The position numbers were made by a program, and so were the translations under genes. Below, piece after piece: positions 1-7,529 of a stretch of DNA of 54,490 bases (position 1 is the stretch's first letter; every line of letters begins with the position of its first letter). This DNA comes from Lentisphaerae bacterium GWF2_57_35 (GTDB taxonomy: Bacteria; Verrucomicrobiota; Kiritimatiellia; CAIQIC01; GWF2-57-35). A model generated the notes under the pieces. It had not been told where the DNA came from. It searched no databases and worked only from the letters and a program-made list of their open reading frames with translations. Location of the stretch: the NCBI GenBank assembly GCA_001804865.1, contig MHBK01000030.1, positions 1 to 54,490 of the forward strand. Direction: 5' to 3'.

Positions 1-1
1 C

Positions 2-922
2 GGAATGCCCAACGTCTGGGAACTGAGTCATGGGCTCAATCCCCACGAGGCCTCGGATGCAGCCGCCGATCTGGACGCCGATGGCTGGAGCAGCCTGCAG
101 GAATACAAAAGTCATACGAACCCGCAAGATGTGGACGATAAGCCCGGCCTGGTGGCGCACTATGGGTTCAACGAGACGGCCTGGACCGGCATGGAAGGGG
201 ACGTGCTCGACGAGTCGGGCAAGGGCAATCATGGAGCGGCCATTGGGGGCTTGAGTCCGGTGGAATCGTGGTTTGGACGCCATGCGGATTTCTCGGGAAC
301 CGGTGACTACATCCGGGTGTCCAACAGTCCGAGCCTGCAAGTTAGCGGGGACTTGACGCTTTCGCTGTGGTACAAGCCGGCGACTAACCGGGCCTATTGC
401 TTTGTGATTAACAAAAACAACTCCCGGGGTGAATTCGGTTTCTACCAATATATTAATTACGTTTTGTCCTTTTATCAGGGGAACGACATGAGTTCCTGGA
501 ACACCGATTTTGCATCAGCCACGTTGTTCCCCGCCGGTCAGTGGCAGCATCTGGTCATCACCCGCGATAGCGGCACGCGGACGGTGAAGTCCTATCGCAA
601 TGGGCAGTTACTCGGTACCGCGACCTATGCCGCCACGGCCAACCTTCAACCGACAGAGACCCTGTCCGCACTGCTGATCGGCTCGGGCTATGAAGGAGCG
701 CTGGACGAAGTGAAGATCCTCAACTATCCCTGGAGCGCCGCCGAAGTGCTGGGAGATTACGACGCCGACGCCGACGGAATGCCCAACGTCTGGGAACTGA
801 GTCATGGGCTCAATCCCCACGATGCCGCAGATGCCGCCGCCGATGCGGATGGGGATTCGTTTCTCAATTTAGCAGAGTATCAGGCCCGTACAAATCCTTC
901 TGACCCCGCAAGTCATCCGTGA
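2..922 (+). CDS. LamG/TSP3-type exported protein, C-terminal part (5' end outside window)
   Basis: The frame is open at base 2 and ends with TGA at 920-922, so only about the last 306 codons are present. An Asp-rich, calcium-binding-like strip (thrombospondin type 3/dockerin-like, DAAADLDADG) at residues 1-45 is followed by a concanavalin/LamG-like jelly roll at about 50-245, with strands such as LSLWYKPA and WQHLVITRDSG. A second Asp-rich strip (DADADGMPNVWELS) closes the protein. LamG domains usually bind glycans or proteins outside the cell. The start of the window is identical for 48 bases to 775-822, so the full gene probably has tandem 258-residue units of strip plus LamG. No sorting signal is visible at the C-terminus (ends SDPASHP). 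Partner and substrate unknown. Confidence 0.85.
   Translation, partial: GMPNVWELSHGLNPHEASDAAADLDADGWSSLQEYKSHTNPQDVDDKPGLVAHYGFNETAWTGMEGDVLDESGKGNHGAAIGGLSPVESWFGRHADFSGTGDYIRVSNSPSLQVSGDLTLSLWYKPATNRAYCFVINKNNSRGEFGFYQYINYVLSFYQGNDMSSWNTDFASATLFPAGQWQHLVITRDSGTRTVKSYRNGQLLGTATYAATANLQPTETLSALLIGSGYEGALDEVKILNYPWSAAEVLGDYDADADGMPNVWELSHGLNPHDAADAAADADGDSFLNLAEYQARTNPSDPASHP
775..822 (+). repeat. 48-bp coding repeat, second copy (first copy at 1-48)
   Basis: Bases 1-48 and 775-822 are identical and encode the same Asp-rich strip (MPNVWELSHGLNPH). The 774-bp spacing equals 258 codons, so the repeat unit keeps frame. Perfect identity at DNA level suggests recent tandem duplication or gene conversion within a modular gene. 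Confidence 0.9.
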
Positions 923-1051
923 TGTCATATCCTGATTATGATAAAGGATATACAATACGTATAACGTTCATCTGAGCAATCTCCAGGTTGCAGGAGAACG
1001 GCACTAAATCGGCAAGTTCTTGACCAACGATTTTTGCTTATTTTTAATACG

Positions 1052-1133
1052 TTTTTCCAATGTTTGGAAAAAGACTCGAAAAATTTTCCAATGTTTGGAA
1101 AACTAAAGCAGATTTTTTCCAAGCATTGGAAAA
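1052..1133. promoter_or_regulatory. Three palindromes at exact 31-bp period upstream of tRNA-Arg
   Basis: Three perfect palindromes of the form TTTTCCAA-N3-TTGGAAAA begin at 1053, 1084 and 1115. The loops are TGT, TGT and GCA; the first copy has 9-bp arms (1052-1072). The spacing is exactly 31 bp twice, close to three helical turns, which puts all copies on one face of DNA. The last copy ends 6 bp before the tRNA. The array could be a protein-binding array (operator or nucleoid protein) or a repeated element. I see no T-run making it a plain terminator of the gene ending at 922. Confidence 0.75.
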
Positions 1134-1139
1134 TCCGTG

Positions 1140-1216
1140 GCGCCTGTAGCTCAGTTGGATAGAGCATGGGATTTCTAATCCCAGGGTCGCAGGTTCGAGC
1201 CCTGCCAGGCGCGCCA
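1140..1216 (+). tRNA. tRNA-Arg(UCU)
   Basis: A full cloverleaf can be folded. The acceptor arms are GCGCCTG (1140-1146) and CAGGCGC (1206-1212), with discriminator G and an encoded CCA at 1214-1216. The D arm contains AGCTCAGTTGGATAGAGC. The anticodon stem TGGGA/TCCCA carries loop TTTCTAA, giving anticodon TCT (reads AGA). The T arm contains GGTTCGAGCC. Reading frames that cross this gene are spurious. No second copy of its 3' end is found near the integrase at 43.4 kb, so there is no evidence that it serves as an attachment site. Confidence 0.97.
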
Positions 1217-1339
1217 TCGGTTTTTTGGTCGGGGCTGCGCTTGTCGCAGCCTGCGGGCGTCGGTCAGCGACGCTCTCGCAAAGAGAAGATTGGGGGCCGT
1301 GGCGAGAATGCACCCGTTGTTCTCCGTGAGACCGCGGCC

Positions 1340-2104
1340 ATGACCATTATGCGTGAAATGAAGATTCCATTGATCATTCTCCTGGCCCTGTGCGTGTGCG
1401 CAATCGTGTTTCAGGCGCAATGGCGTCGGCCCATCATTGCTGTTATCCAGATTATGAAAGGCAAGAAAACAGTCGATGACCGCGTGGCCCAGTTTGGGGC
1501 GACGGTTTGCGCCCGGTTGGCCCCGGCTTTCGAGCAGGTTGACGTTGCCTATCCCCCAAAGAAAATGATGCTGGTCGGTCTTAAGGCGGAGCGGATGCTA
1601 GAGGTTTGGATCTCGGGTCCGGATGGAGAATGGAAACATCTTAAGAACTACCCGATCCTCGGCATGAGCGGAAAGCTTGGCCCAAAGCTCAAAGAGGGCG
1701 ACATGCAAGTGCCGGAAGGAATCTACCGAGTGGAATCCTTGAATCCGAATAGCCTTTATCATTTGGCCTTACGGGTTAACTATCCGAATTTGGAAGATCT
1801 CAGGAGGGCGGGGGAGGATGGACGAACTGAACTCGGATCAGACATCATGATCCACGGAAAGAATTGCTCCATCGGTTGCCTTGCTATGGGCGATGAAGCT
1901 GCCGAAGATCTGTTTATCTTGGCTACTCAGACCGGAATCGATAACGTCTCAATCATTTTGAGCCCAGTGGATTTAAGATCTCGGCCGGCGCCACTTCAGA
2001 TGACAGCCGCGCCCAAATGGATCGACGAGTTGTATTCGTCGATTAAGACGGAAATGGAGAAACTTGGAGAACTAACGACAAACGGTGCTTGTAAGCTACG
2101 GTGA
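1340..2104 (+). CDS. L,D-transpeptidase (YkuD fold, YafK-like)
   Basis: A 254-residue protein with an N-terminal membrane anchor or signal (about residues 8-25, IPLIILLALCVCAIVF) and a YkuD domain. The signature is seen as IHGKNCSIGCLAM, with His172 and the nucleophile Cys180; the family uses them to form or remodel 3-3 or lipoprotein peptidoglycan cross-links in the periplasm. Spacing and sequence (GPKLKEGDMQVPEGIY) resemble the YafK/ErfK branch. ATG at 1340 is chosen because longer starts run through the tRNA; ATGs at 1349 and 1358 are alternatives and none has a strong Shine-Dalgarno. The stop nearly abuts the next gene at 2109. Confidence 0.88.
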   Translation: MTIMREMKIPLIILLALCVCAIVFQAQWRRPIIAVIQIMKGKKTVDDRVAQFGATVCARLAPAFEQVDVAYPPKKMMLVGLKAERMLEVWISGPDGEWKHLKNYPILGMSGKLGPKLKEGDMQVPEGIYRVESLNPNSLYHLALRVNYPNLEDLRRAGEDGRTELGSDIMIHGKNCSIGCLAMGDEAAEDLFILATQTGIDNVSIILSPVDLRSRPAPLQMTAAPKWIDELYSSIKTEMEKLGELTTNGACKLR

Positions 2105-2108
2105 TGAT

Positions 2109-2627
2109 ATGACTCAAGAAATTAAAGCATCGTATAAGTGGACGGTTGGAGAACTGATTGGTGCGCGCGAAGCACACGATCGCGCGCAATGCAGGCCGTT
2201 TTTTAGAGTCATTCTGATTTTCCTTTCATGTCTGGCCATACTGGTCGGTTGGTGCGCCTTCAATACAAGAGGCTGGTCGGTGCCAGCAGTGTTACTCCCA
2301 CTGGTTGGAATCTATTTTCTTTTCCTGAGAAAATATGATGTGCGATGGGCTGTTCGCCGGCATTTTAACAAGCGCCCTGATCGAAACACAAATGTCACAT
2401 GCATTCTTGCTGAATACGGGCTGCATATCACGACAGATGGGGGAGAAGGGAAACAAAGCTGGGCGATGATATTGAAGGTTCGGAAGGGAACTAAAGGTTT
2501 TCTGATCTACCCCAATGACCGCATTTACTATTGGCTCCCATACATAGCATTTTCGAGTACGGATGAGAGAGGTCGGGCCGAAGTTCTGCTCAGGAACAAA
2601 ATCAAAGACTTTAAGAAAATCCGGTGA
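2109..2627 (+). CDS. YcxB-like membrane protein
   Basis: A 172-residue protein starting at ATG 2109, four bases after the previous stop. A basic N-terminal segment leads to two adjacent hydrophobic helices at about 33-75 (VILIFLSCLAILVGW and VLLPLVGIYFLFL). A C-terminal domain follows with the YcxB pattern: YGLHITTDGGEGKQSW, then KGFLIYPNDRIYYWLPYIAF. YcxB-family proteins are membrane proteins of unknown function. Tight spacing suggests co-transcription with the L,D-transpeptidase gene. Confidence 0.7.
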   Translation: MTQEIKASYKWTVGELIGAREAHDRAQCRPFFRVILIFLSCLAILVGWCAFNTRGWSVPAVLLPLVGIYFLFLRKYDVRWAVRRHFNKRPDRNTNVTCILAEYGLHITTDGGEGKQSWAMILKVRKGTKGFLIYPNDRIYYWLPYIAFSSTDERGRAEVLLRNKIKDFKKIR

Positions 2628-2656
2628 GAAAGCGGATCCTTCAAGGGCCGTAAAGC

Positions 2657-3052
2657 ATGAATAAGCTGAATATCCTCTTTGTATGCAGCCTAAATAAGTA
2701 TCGGAGCCGAACAGCCGAAACCATCTTTCGTAATCAGCAGCAATACAATATACGATCAGCAGGAACGGATGATGGCGCTCGTAAAAAGCTCACAAAAGGG
2801 GATGTGGGATGGGCAGACTATATTTTTGTAATGGAGAAGAGCCATCGGAATAAGATACTCAAGAAATACAGGGAAGAATCGATCGGAAAACGTATCATTT
2901 GCCTGCACATCCCAGATGAATACGAATACATGGATCCTAGACTTGTGGCAGATTTGAAGGGCAAGCTCAGTCCTTGGTTAGAAATTCCAGAAGAAAGCCA
3001 AAAAGAACCGTACTGTGATTCCGCTGACACTTCGCCACAGCCGGTAAGCTAA
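2657..3052 (+). CDS. Low-molecular-weight protein-tyrosine-phosphatase-like protein
   Basis: A 131-residue protein opening with a beta strand (NILFVCS) and the P-loop C10-SLNKY-R16-S, which matches C-x5-R of low-molecular-weight tyrosine phosphatases. It belongs to the short COG4551-like branch. The region AGTDDGARKKLT followed by VGWADYIFVMEKSH is the normal fold continuation, and an Asp in HIPDEYEYMDP could be the general acid. The last 20 residues (SQKEPYCDSADTSPQPVS) look disordered. Substrate unknown. It lies 29 bp after the YcxB-like gene on the same strand. Confidence 0.8.
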   Translation: MNKLNILFVCSLNKYRSRTAETIFRNQQQYNIRSAGTDDGARKKLTKGDVGWADYIFVMEKSHRNKILKKYREESIGKRIICLHIPDEYEYMDPRLVADLKGKLSPWLEIPEESQKEPYCDSADTSPQPVS

Positions 3053-3061
3053 GTCTTTCGG

Positions 3062-3226
3062 ATGAAATCAAACATGGATTATAAAGATCCAAAGAATGGG
3101 ATTCCGAGAGAAATACTCGTAGGCCCGACGTATACACGGGATTGTGGCTGCGACAGCATTTCGGTGAATGGACGAGGGACGCCACGCCAATCATGGAAAG
3201 AGCCATGTCCGCAACCAGAGGAATGA
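3062..3226 (+). CDS. Possible small Cys-containing protein, 54 aa
   Basis: An open frame from ATG 3062 to TGA 3224-3226 starts 9 bases after the previous stop. It encodes a hydrophilic peptide with CGCDS in the middle and EPCPQPEE at the end. No Shine-Dalgarno is visible. It may be real or chance; nothing recognisable is in it. Confidence 0.25.
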   Translation: MKSNMDYKDPKNGIPREILVGPTYTRDCGCDSISVNGRGTPRQSWKEPCPQPEE

Positions 3227-3325
3227 AGGAATGACTGATTGGAAAGCCATACAGAAGGCTGTCATTCACCCCAGCCTTTCTGTTTTGGTGGGTTTATAGC
3301 GCGGGGTGGTAAAGGGTGTCTATGA

Positions 3326-3562
3326 AAAACAGATGCTGCTTCGCTGGGAGGGAAAGGCTTAAGGAAAGAAGCTGTTTCAGCGTTAGCCTATCTTGAAACG
3401 GCTCGAACCACTATCGGCGTTCCACACCCAACTGGTTCACACGGTCAATTTTTCAAGGTTTGCCGGAAGGGTAAGGTGAACGCCAAATTTAAAGAGGCAA
3501 TGCAGACTATTTTAAAGTCATCCGAAGCTCGTGCAGAATGGTTTGGGGTAAAGAAAGCGTAA
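3326..3562 (+). pseudogene. 5'-truncated gene remnant upstream of abiEi
   Basis: An open frame without a start codon follows a stop at 3323-3325. It encodes about 78 residues with a protein-like composition, for example KEAVSALAYLETARTTIG and a C-terminus AEWFGVKKA. The preceding 60 bases are open in a neighbouring frame (YEKQMLLRWEGKA), which suggests a frameshift near 3360. The last nine codons are repeated at 39764-39790 in front of the intact abiEi, where everything upstream differs. Two remnants of the same gene therefore precede both abiEi copies. The family is not recognised. Otherwise 3227-3582 holds nothing I can identify. Confidence 0.5.
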
Positions 3563-3582
3563 TATAGCCTTATCTCCAAGCT

Positions 3583-3617
3583 TGCATAATAGCTATAAAT
3601 ATTATAGTAATTGTGCA
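3583..3617. promoter_or_regulatory. 35-bp palindromic operator of abiEi copy 1
   Basis: Nested inverted repeat: outer arms TGCATAAT / ATTGTGCA, inner arms GCTATAA / TTATAGT around ATA. It ends 8 bp before the abiEi ATG at 3626. The corresponding site at 39811-39845 is a better palindrome, so this copy is slightly degraded. AbiEi antitoxins of type IV systems are known to repress their own promoter by binding inverted repeats, which fits this position. Confidence 0.7.
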
Positions 3618-3625
3618 GAGGCGAT

Positions 3626-3977
3626 ATGAAGGATAACCGAACCAAACTGTATGAAATAGCCGAGGGTCAGCGTGGCTTCTTTACCACGAAGCAAGCGCGT
3701 TCATGTGGCTACGTGTCAGCCAATCATCCTTACCACGTCCGCACGGGCGCTTGGGTCCGTGAGCACCGAGGTGTCTATCGTCTCTCGGCTTTCCCTCGTT
3801 CTCCTGAAGATCAATATGTTCTGTGGTCGCTTTGGTCTCGTGGCCGGGATGATCGGCCTGTGGGGGTATACTCGCACCAGACGGCGCTCAGTCTGTATGA
3901 ACTGTCCGATGTCATGCCGAGTAAACTCCATATGACGGTCCCGCCAGGGTTTCGGCGGAATACAGATATCCCGAAGG
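3626..3977 (+). pseudogene. abiEi antitoxin, 3'-truncated by IS21-family element
   Basis: About 117 N-terminal codons are almost identical to the intact AbiEi at 39854-40444 (NRTKLYEIAE, FTTKQARSCGYVSANHPYHV). The part retained is the winged-helix DNA-binding domain. At 3978 the sequence switches into the inverted repeat of the IS element, so the C-terminal neutralising domain and the partner abiEii are missing. The frame runs on into IS DNA to 4171. A DNA-binding-only fragment could still compete for the operator of the intact copy. Confidence 0.85.
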
Positions 3978-4064
3978 TGTCAGCGCCGGTGGAAAATGCG
4001 TCAAAAGTCACCGGTTTAAAAACCGCCAGCGCAGCGGGGGCTGGGCTGGCGGGGAGCCGCGCGG

Positions 4065-4802
4065 TCAGATTTTTTCTTTCATCCGGTAGCTGGAGCCTTC
4101 GATCAGGACGATCTCGGCATGGTGCAGGAGGCGGTCGAGCACGGCGGAGGCCAGGGTGGAGTCGTTGTTGAAGATGGCGGGCCATTGTTTGAAGGCTTTG
4201 TTGGTGGTCAGCACGATGGAGCCGCATTCGTAGCGCGCGCTGATGACCTGAAAGAGCAGGTCGGCGCCCTGCTTGTCGATGGGCAGGTAGCCGACTTCGT
4301 CCAGGACCAGCAACCGGGGGGCGGCATAGCGCTTGAGTTCGGCTTTCAGGCGGTGCTGGGTCTGGGCGGCGCCGAGGGTGTTGATCAGGTCCACGGCGGT
4401 GGCGAAGAGCACGCTCTGGCCTTCCAGGCAGGCGGCATAGCCCAAGGCGGTGGCCAGGTGGGTCTTTCCGAGGCCGACGCCTCCGAGCAGGATCACGTTG
4501 CCCGGCTCCTTCAGGAAGGCGAGCCGGAAGAGATTCTGGATCTGTTCGCGGTTGATTTTCTTGGGCCAGCTCCAGTTGAAGCCCGAGAGAGTTTTGACCA
4601 CGGGGAATCGGGCGCTTTGAATGCGCCGCTGGATGCGGTTTTCCCTTCGCCGCAGGCATTCGCCTTCGAGCACGCGCCGCAGATAGTCGGCGTGCGGCCA
4701 ATGGTTTTGAGCGGCTTCGCCGGCGAGCGCTTCGTACTCTTGGGCGGTCCAGGTCAGTTGCAGTTCCTTCAGGTAGGCGTCGAGTTCTTCGGTGGGTTTC
4801 AT
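4065..4802 (-). CDS. istB: IS21 helper ATPase IstB
   Basis: A 245-residue AAA+ ATPase of the DnaA/DnaC type. Walker A is seen as GGVGLGKT and Walker B as LLVLDEVGYLP, followed by a sensor-like VLTTNK. IstB assembles on target DNA and stimulates the IstA transposase. The start ATG at 4802 overlaps the istA stop in an ATGA arrangement, the normal coupling in this family. Both motifs are intact, so the protein should be functional. Confidence 0.95.
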   Translation of the reverse strand: MKPTEELDAYLKELQLTWTAQEYEALAGEAAQNHWPHADYLRRVLEGECLRRRENRIQRRIQSARFPVVKTLSGFNWSWPKKINREQIQNLFRLAFLKEPGNVILLGGVGLGKTHLATALGYAACLEGQSVLFATAVDLINTLGAAQTQHRLKAELKRYAAPRLLVLDEVGYLPIDKQGADLLFQVISARYECGSIVLTTNKAFKQWPAIFNNDSTLASAVLDRLLHHAEIVLIEGSSYRMKEKI

Positions 4803-6259
4803 GGGGTTTCCTTTCTTTCGTATCCGTCGAGGTCGGCCGGGGGCAGGTCCAGGTCCAGCAGGTCGGCCCGCCGGGTCAGGTGCAAGGCGCCGGGTTCGGG
4901 CAGAACGCGGCGGCGCTGTTCGAGGATGTTGGCGATGTATTCGCTGCTGAAGGCTTCGAACTCCAGGGCGTCGCGCAGGGCGCGATCGACTTCGTCCACG
5001 CCGTAGATTTCGCTCAAGGCGACGATCTTGCGGGCGTGTTGCCTGGGGTTGAGCCGGCGGGTTTCCATCTGCCGGCAGTAGGTTTCCGCGCAGGAGGACA
5101 GGCGGAAAAACGCGCGCAGGAGGTTTTGCTCCCAGGCCCGCTTGCGGTGGTCGAGCAGTTCTTTGACATGCTCCGGGTTTTCGAGGTCGGCGCCCCGGTC
5201 GTAGGTGCGGACATGTTCGGCCACCAGCCGTTGCCGGCAATAGATCAGCAGTTTGTCGGGATAGACCTGTACGCTTAGCCGCGTCCCCGCGTATTCCGCG
5301 GGGACGGAATAGCGGTTGCCGTCGAGATGGACCCGGCATCGCCGGGTGGCGTGCGAGAGCCGCGCCACGCTCACGTCGTAGGGCGCGGCCGGCAACGGAG
5401 AGAGCCGTTCCTCTTTAAACAGGGCTTCCGGCGTTTTTTTCGTCTCGGCGTGCACGCGCACGTGGGCCACCTCATCGAGCCAGCGCCGGACCGAGAGGTT
5501 GGCCTCGGACAAGGAGGTGGGCGCATAGCCGGAAAGGAAGTTTTGCTTCACGTACCCCACCGCCCGCTCCACCCGGCCTTTCTCGTGCGGCGCCCTCGCG
5601 TTGCAGGCCCGCACCTCCAGCCCGAAAAAACGGGCGAAGTCCAGGTAGCGCGGATGATAGGTCGCCGGCTGCCCGGCCGGATGGGACAAGCCGGCCGTCT
5701 TGAGGTTGTCGATCATTAGCCGGCGGGGCGCGCCGCCAAAGTACCGAAAGGCGTTCTGCTGGCAGGCCAGGAACTGTTCCAGCGTCTCGGCGAGCGTGAA
5801 CTCCACGTACATCTTGCGGCTGTAGCAGAGCGTCATCGCCAGGAAGCTCAAGCGCCGGCGCGTCGAGCCCACGGCCAGAGAGCCCGCGCAGCCCCAATCC
5901 ACCTGCGCGCATTCCCCCGGCTCAAAGTGCAGCGTCAGATAAGCCGCCGGCCGTTTCGGGCGAACCTGCCGGACGTACTCGGTGAGGATCGAGTAGCCGC
6001 CGCGATAGCCCTGCTCCCGCAGGCGCGGCAGCAACTGCCGGGCGCTGAAGGGATGCTGGTTGAGCCAGCCCACGATCGCGCCCTTATACTCGTCGAGCTT
6101 GCTCGTTCGTTGCCCGGCTTTCTGGCGCCGGTACGCAGCGCTCGCCCAGTGCCGCACCGTGTCCCGGTGCAGGCCCAGCTCCCGCGCGATCTGGGAAAGA
6201 CTCCAATGTTCTTTCTCCCGCAGCTGCCGCAGCCGGCAATAGAGTTCGTAGGCGATCAT
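4799..6259 (-). CDS. istA: IS21 transposase IstA
   Basis: A 486-residue DDE transposase. It has an N-terminal helix-turn-helix (LSQIARELGLHRDTVRHW, residues ~20-40), an rve/RNase H-like core beginning around CAQVDWG, a later Asp in LMIDNLK, and the catalytic Glu in HEKGRVERAVGYV. A beta-barrel and a C-terminal basic region follow. ATG 6259 is chosen because it overlaps the upstream gene's TGA (ATGA), although the frame is open further upstream. It is probably active, because no interruption is seen. Confidence 0.95.
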   Translation of the reverse strand: MIAYELYCRLRQLREKEHWSLSQIARELGLHRDTVRHWASAAYRRQKAGQRTSKLDEYKGAIVGWLNQHPFSARQLLPRLREQGYRGGYSILTEYVRQVRPKRPAAYLTLHFEPGECAQVDWGCAGSLAVGSTRRRLSFLAMTLCYSRKMYVEFTLAETLEQFLACQQNAFRYFGGAPRRLMIDNLKTAGLSHPAGQPATYHPRYLDFARFFGLEVRACNARAPHEKGRVERAVGYVKQNFLSGYAPTSLSEANLSVRRWLDEVAHVRVHAETKKTPEALFKEERLSPLPAAPYDVSVARLSHATRRCRVHLDGNRYSVPAEYAGTRLSVQVYPDKLLIYCRQRLVAEHVRTYDRGADLENPEHVKELLDHRKRAWEQNLLRAFFRLSSCAETYCRQMETRRLNPRQHARKIVALSEIYGVDEVDRALRDALEFEAFSSEYIANILEQRRRVLPEPGALHLTRRADLLDLDLPPADLDGYERKETP

Positions 6260-6567
6260 GAGGCGCCTCCCAGCGAGAGCGCCTGGTACAGCGGCCGCTC
6301 GTAGGCTATCAAGTCCGCCTCGATCAGTTGCCTGCGCGCTTCCCGCACGTCCGTTGCGCTTAAACTTAGCAGCGCCGCCGCCCGCTCGTCCGAATAGTAG
6401 GAGAGCCCCTGGGCGTCCGAGAACGTCAAGAGCAACAGATACAAAGCCAGCCCCCGCGCATCGCAGCGGCGGATATACTCCTGCCGCACCAGCCGCTGGT
6501 CCACCCAACTGAACTGCTCAGGGACCTTGCGCAACCGTGCCGGCGCCAACACTGGCTTTTCCGTCAT
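6256..6567 (-). CDS. IS21-associated winged-helix-like accessory protein
   Basis: A 103-residue protein beginning MTEKPVLAPARLRKVPEQFS. Helices ARGLALYLLLLTFSDA and YYSDERAAALLSLSATDV, then ARRQLIEADLIAYE, look like a winged helix-turn-helix. Similar proteins accompany some IS21-family elements of Acidobacteria and PVC bacteria, from memory; role unknown. It starts inside the upstream gene and couples to istA by ATGA. Confidence 0.7.
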   Translation of the reverse strand: MTEKPVLAPARLRKVPEQFSWVDQRLVRQEYIRRCDARGLALYLLLLTFSDAQGLSYYSDERAAALLSLSATDVREARRQLIEADLIAYERPLYQALSLGGAS

Positions 6568-7054
6568 TTCCTTTTCCTCCCAACGTCCCGGGCCTCATGC
6601 CCAGGATCGTCTGGCCGCGAGTGTGAAAGCGTTGGACGTTCCGAGCGATCTGCTCTTGTAACGCACTGCCGGTTAAGCTGGAGATAACTCCCAGCAACAC
6701 CGAGGGTTGCATCAAGAACTCATCTTGTAACGCCGCCGGATTTAAGAAGGTGCTATCCCCTTGTACGTCAAGGTCTTGCGCGATTATCTTCTCTTGTAAC
6801 GCCTTAGGCTTGCCCCGCTTTTTACGCGGGGGCCGGGCATGGTCCTGCCAATACTGCCGAACCCGAGCCACCTGCTCCGGACCCCGAAAGTAGCTCCGGT
6901 TCTCTGCTTTCCGCAGCCACTTCCGCTGGCTGGCCGCCTTGCTCGCTTTCCGGCAAGCCGGACAAGAACAATGCCGTTGGCGAGCCTTCGCCCGAGGATC
7001 GGGCCGATACAATGAACTGCAACTCGCACACTTGTGCCGTCGTTTCCGCTTCAT
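6518..7054 (-). CDS. IS21-associated protein with zinc ribbon and 23-residue repeats
   Basis: A 178-residue, very basic protein. The N-terminus has a C-x2-C...C-x2-C arrangement (CASCSS, CPAC), a zinc-ribbon-like fold rich in Lys/Arg. Residues ~88-156 contain three 23-residue units that each begin ALQ(E/D). At DNA level the ten bases complementary to CTTGTAACGC recur at exactly 69-bp spacing (6655, 6724, 6793). It is the first gene of the IS operon and may bind DNA or regulate transposition. Function not known. Confidence 0.65.
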   Translation of the reverse strand: MKRKRRHKCASCSSLYRPDPRAKARQRHCSCPACRKASKAASQRKWLRKAENRSYFRGPEQVARVRQYWQDHARPPRKKRGKPKALQEKIIAQDLDVQGDSTFLNPAALQDEFLMQPSVLLGVISSLTGSALQEQIARNVQRFHTRGQTILGMRPGTLGGKGNDGKASVGAGTVAQGP

Positions 7055-7235
7055 CCCCTTAGCCTGCCCAACCCCGCCAAGTCCGCAATCCTGAACCGAT
7101 CCAGCCCCGATGATTTAACCGGCAGAAGAAGATGGAAGAAGAGGTTTAAATGGAAACAGGGGGGAAGAAAATCAAGCCAACCCCTGCCCATTTTCAAACC
7201 GGTGGGTTTTGCCTAATTTCATTTCGGCGCTGACA

Positions 7236-7502
7236 ACCCTCGGCATCGCGGATGCCTCCCTGATTCATCCAAGGGAAGTTTTTAGAACTGCCATTCAGGA
7301 CGGAGCCGCCGCCATTGCCATCACGCACAATCATCCGTCGGGCGATCCGTCCCCAAGCGCGGAGGATATCCGCGTCACCCGCCAACTGATCGAAGCCGGG
7401 AAGATTCTCGATGTTCCCATTCTGGACCATGTGATCATCGGCAGGGGAGAGCACCCCTTTATCAGCCTCCGAGAGTCCGGATTAGTCAGCTTTGCAGAGT
7501 AG
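7236..7502 (+). pseudogene. RadC/JAB-domain protein, 5'-truncated by the IS
   Basis: The sequence begins in mid-gene directly after the IS end. It encodes the C-terminal part of the RadC MPN+/JAB domain: DASLIHPREVF, then the metal-binding ITHNHPSGDPSPS and the VPILDHVIIG strand, ending ESGLVSFAE. All expected catalytic-site residues (H-x-H-x10-D type) are present, but the N-terminal half and the start are gone. RadC-like genes are common on integrative elements. The apparent upstream ATG at 7209 belongs to the IS end. Confidence 0.88.
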
Positions 7503-7529
7503 GGCAGTAACCAACAACAGAAAGGACCC

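Larger units (their letters stand above)
3978..7235. mobile_element. IS21-family insertion sequence with two accessory genes, 3258 bp
   Basis: The ends are TGTCAGCGCC at 3978 and its complement ending at 7235. Behind the 10-bp perfect tips the ends keep imperfect similarity for about 48 bp (CAAAAGTCACCGGTTT against CAAAACCCACCGGTTT), the multiple-binding-site pattern of IS21 ends. Four minus-strand genes overlap as a translationally coupled operon: a zinc-finger/repeat protein, a winged-helix protein, istA and istB. The length exceeds the usual 2-2.6 kb because of the first two genes. The flanks (CCGAAGG left, ACCCTCG right) are not a target duplication, and different genes are cut on each side (abiEi, radC). 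The copy therefore marks a deletion or recombination. Confidence 0.9.

Noticed and set aside
1140..1216. tRNA-Arg as attachment site of the element
   Set aside because: No repeat of the tRNA 3' end was found near the integrase at 43.4 kb, and ordinary-looking genes lie between the tRNA and the accessory region.
1166..1339. Upstream extension of the L,D-transpeptidase frame
   Set aside because: It runs through the tRNA-Arg gene; ATG 1340 gives a normal signal anchor.
3445..3645. Minus-strand frames opposite the abiEi upstream regions (also 39664-39915)
   Set aside because: They are antisense to the duplicated operator/abiEi region and recur only because that DNA is duplicated.
4119..5278. 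Plus-strand frames across istB and istA
   Set aside because: Antisense of GC-rich, clearly recognised transposase genes; no ribosome sites and no protein-like motifs.
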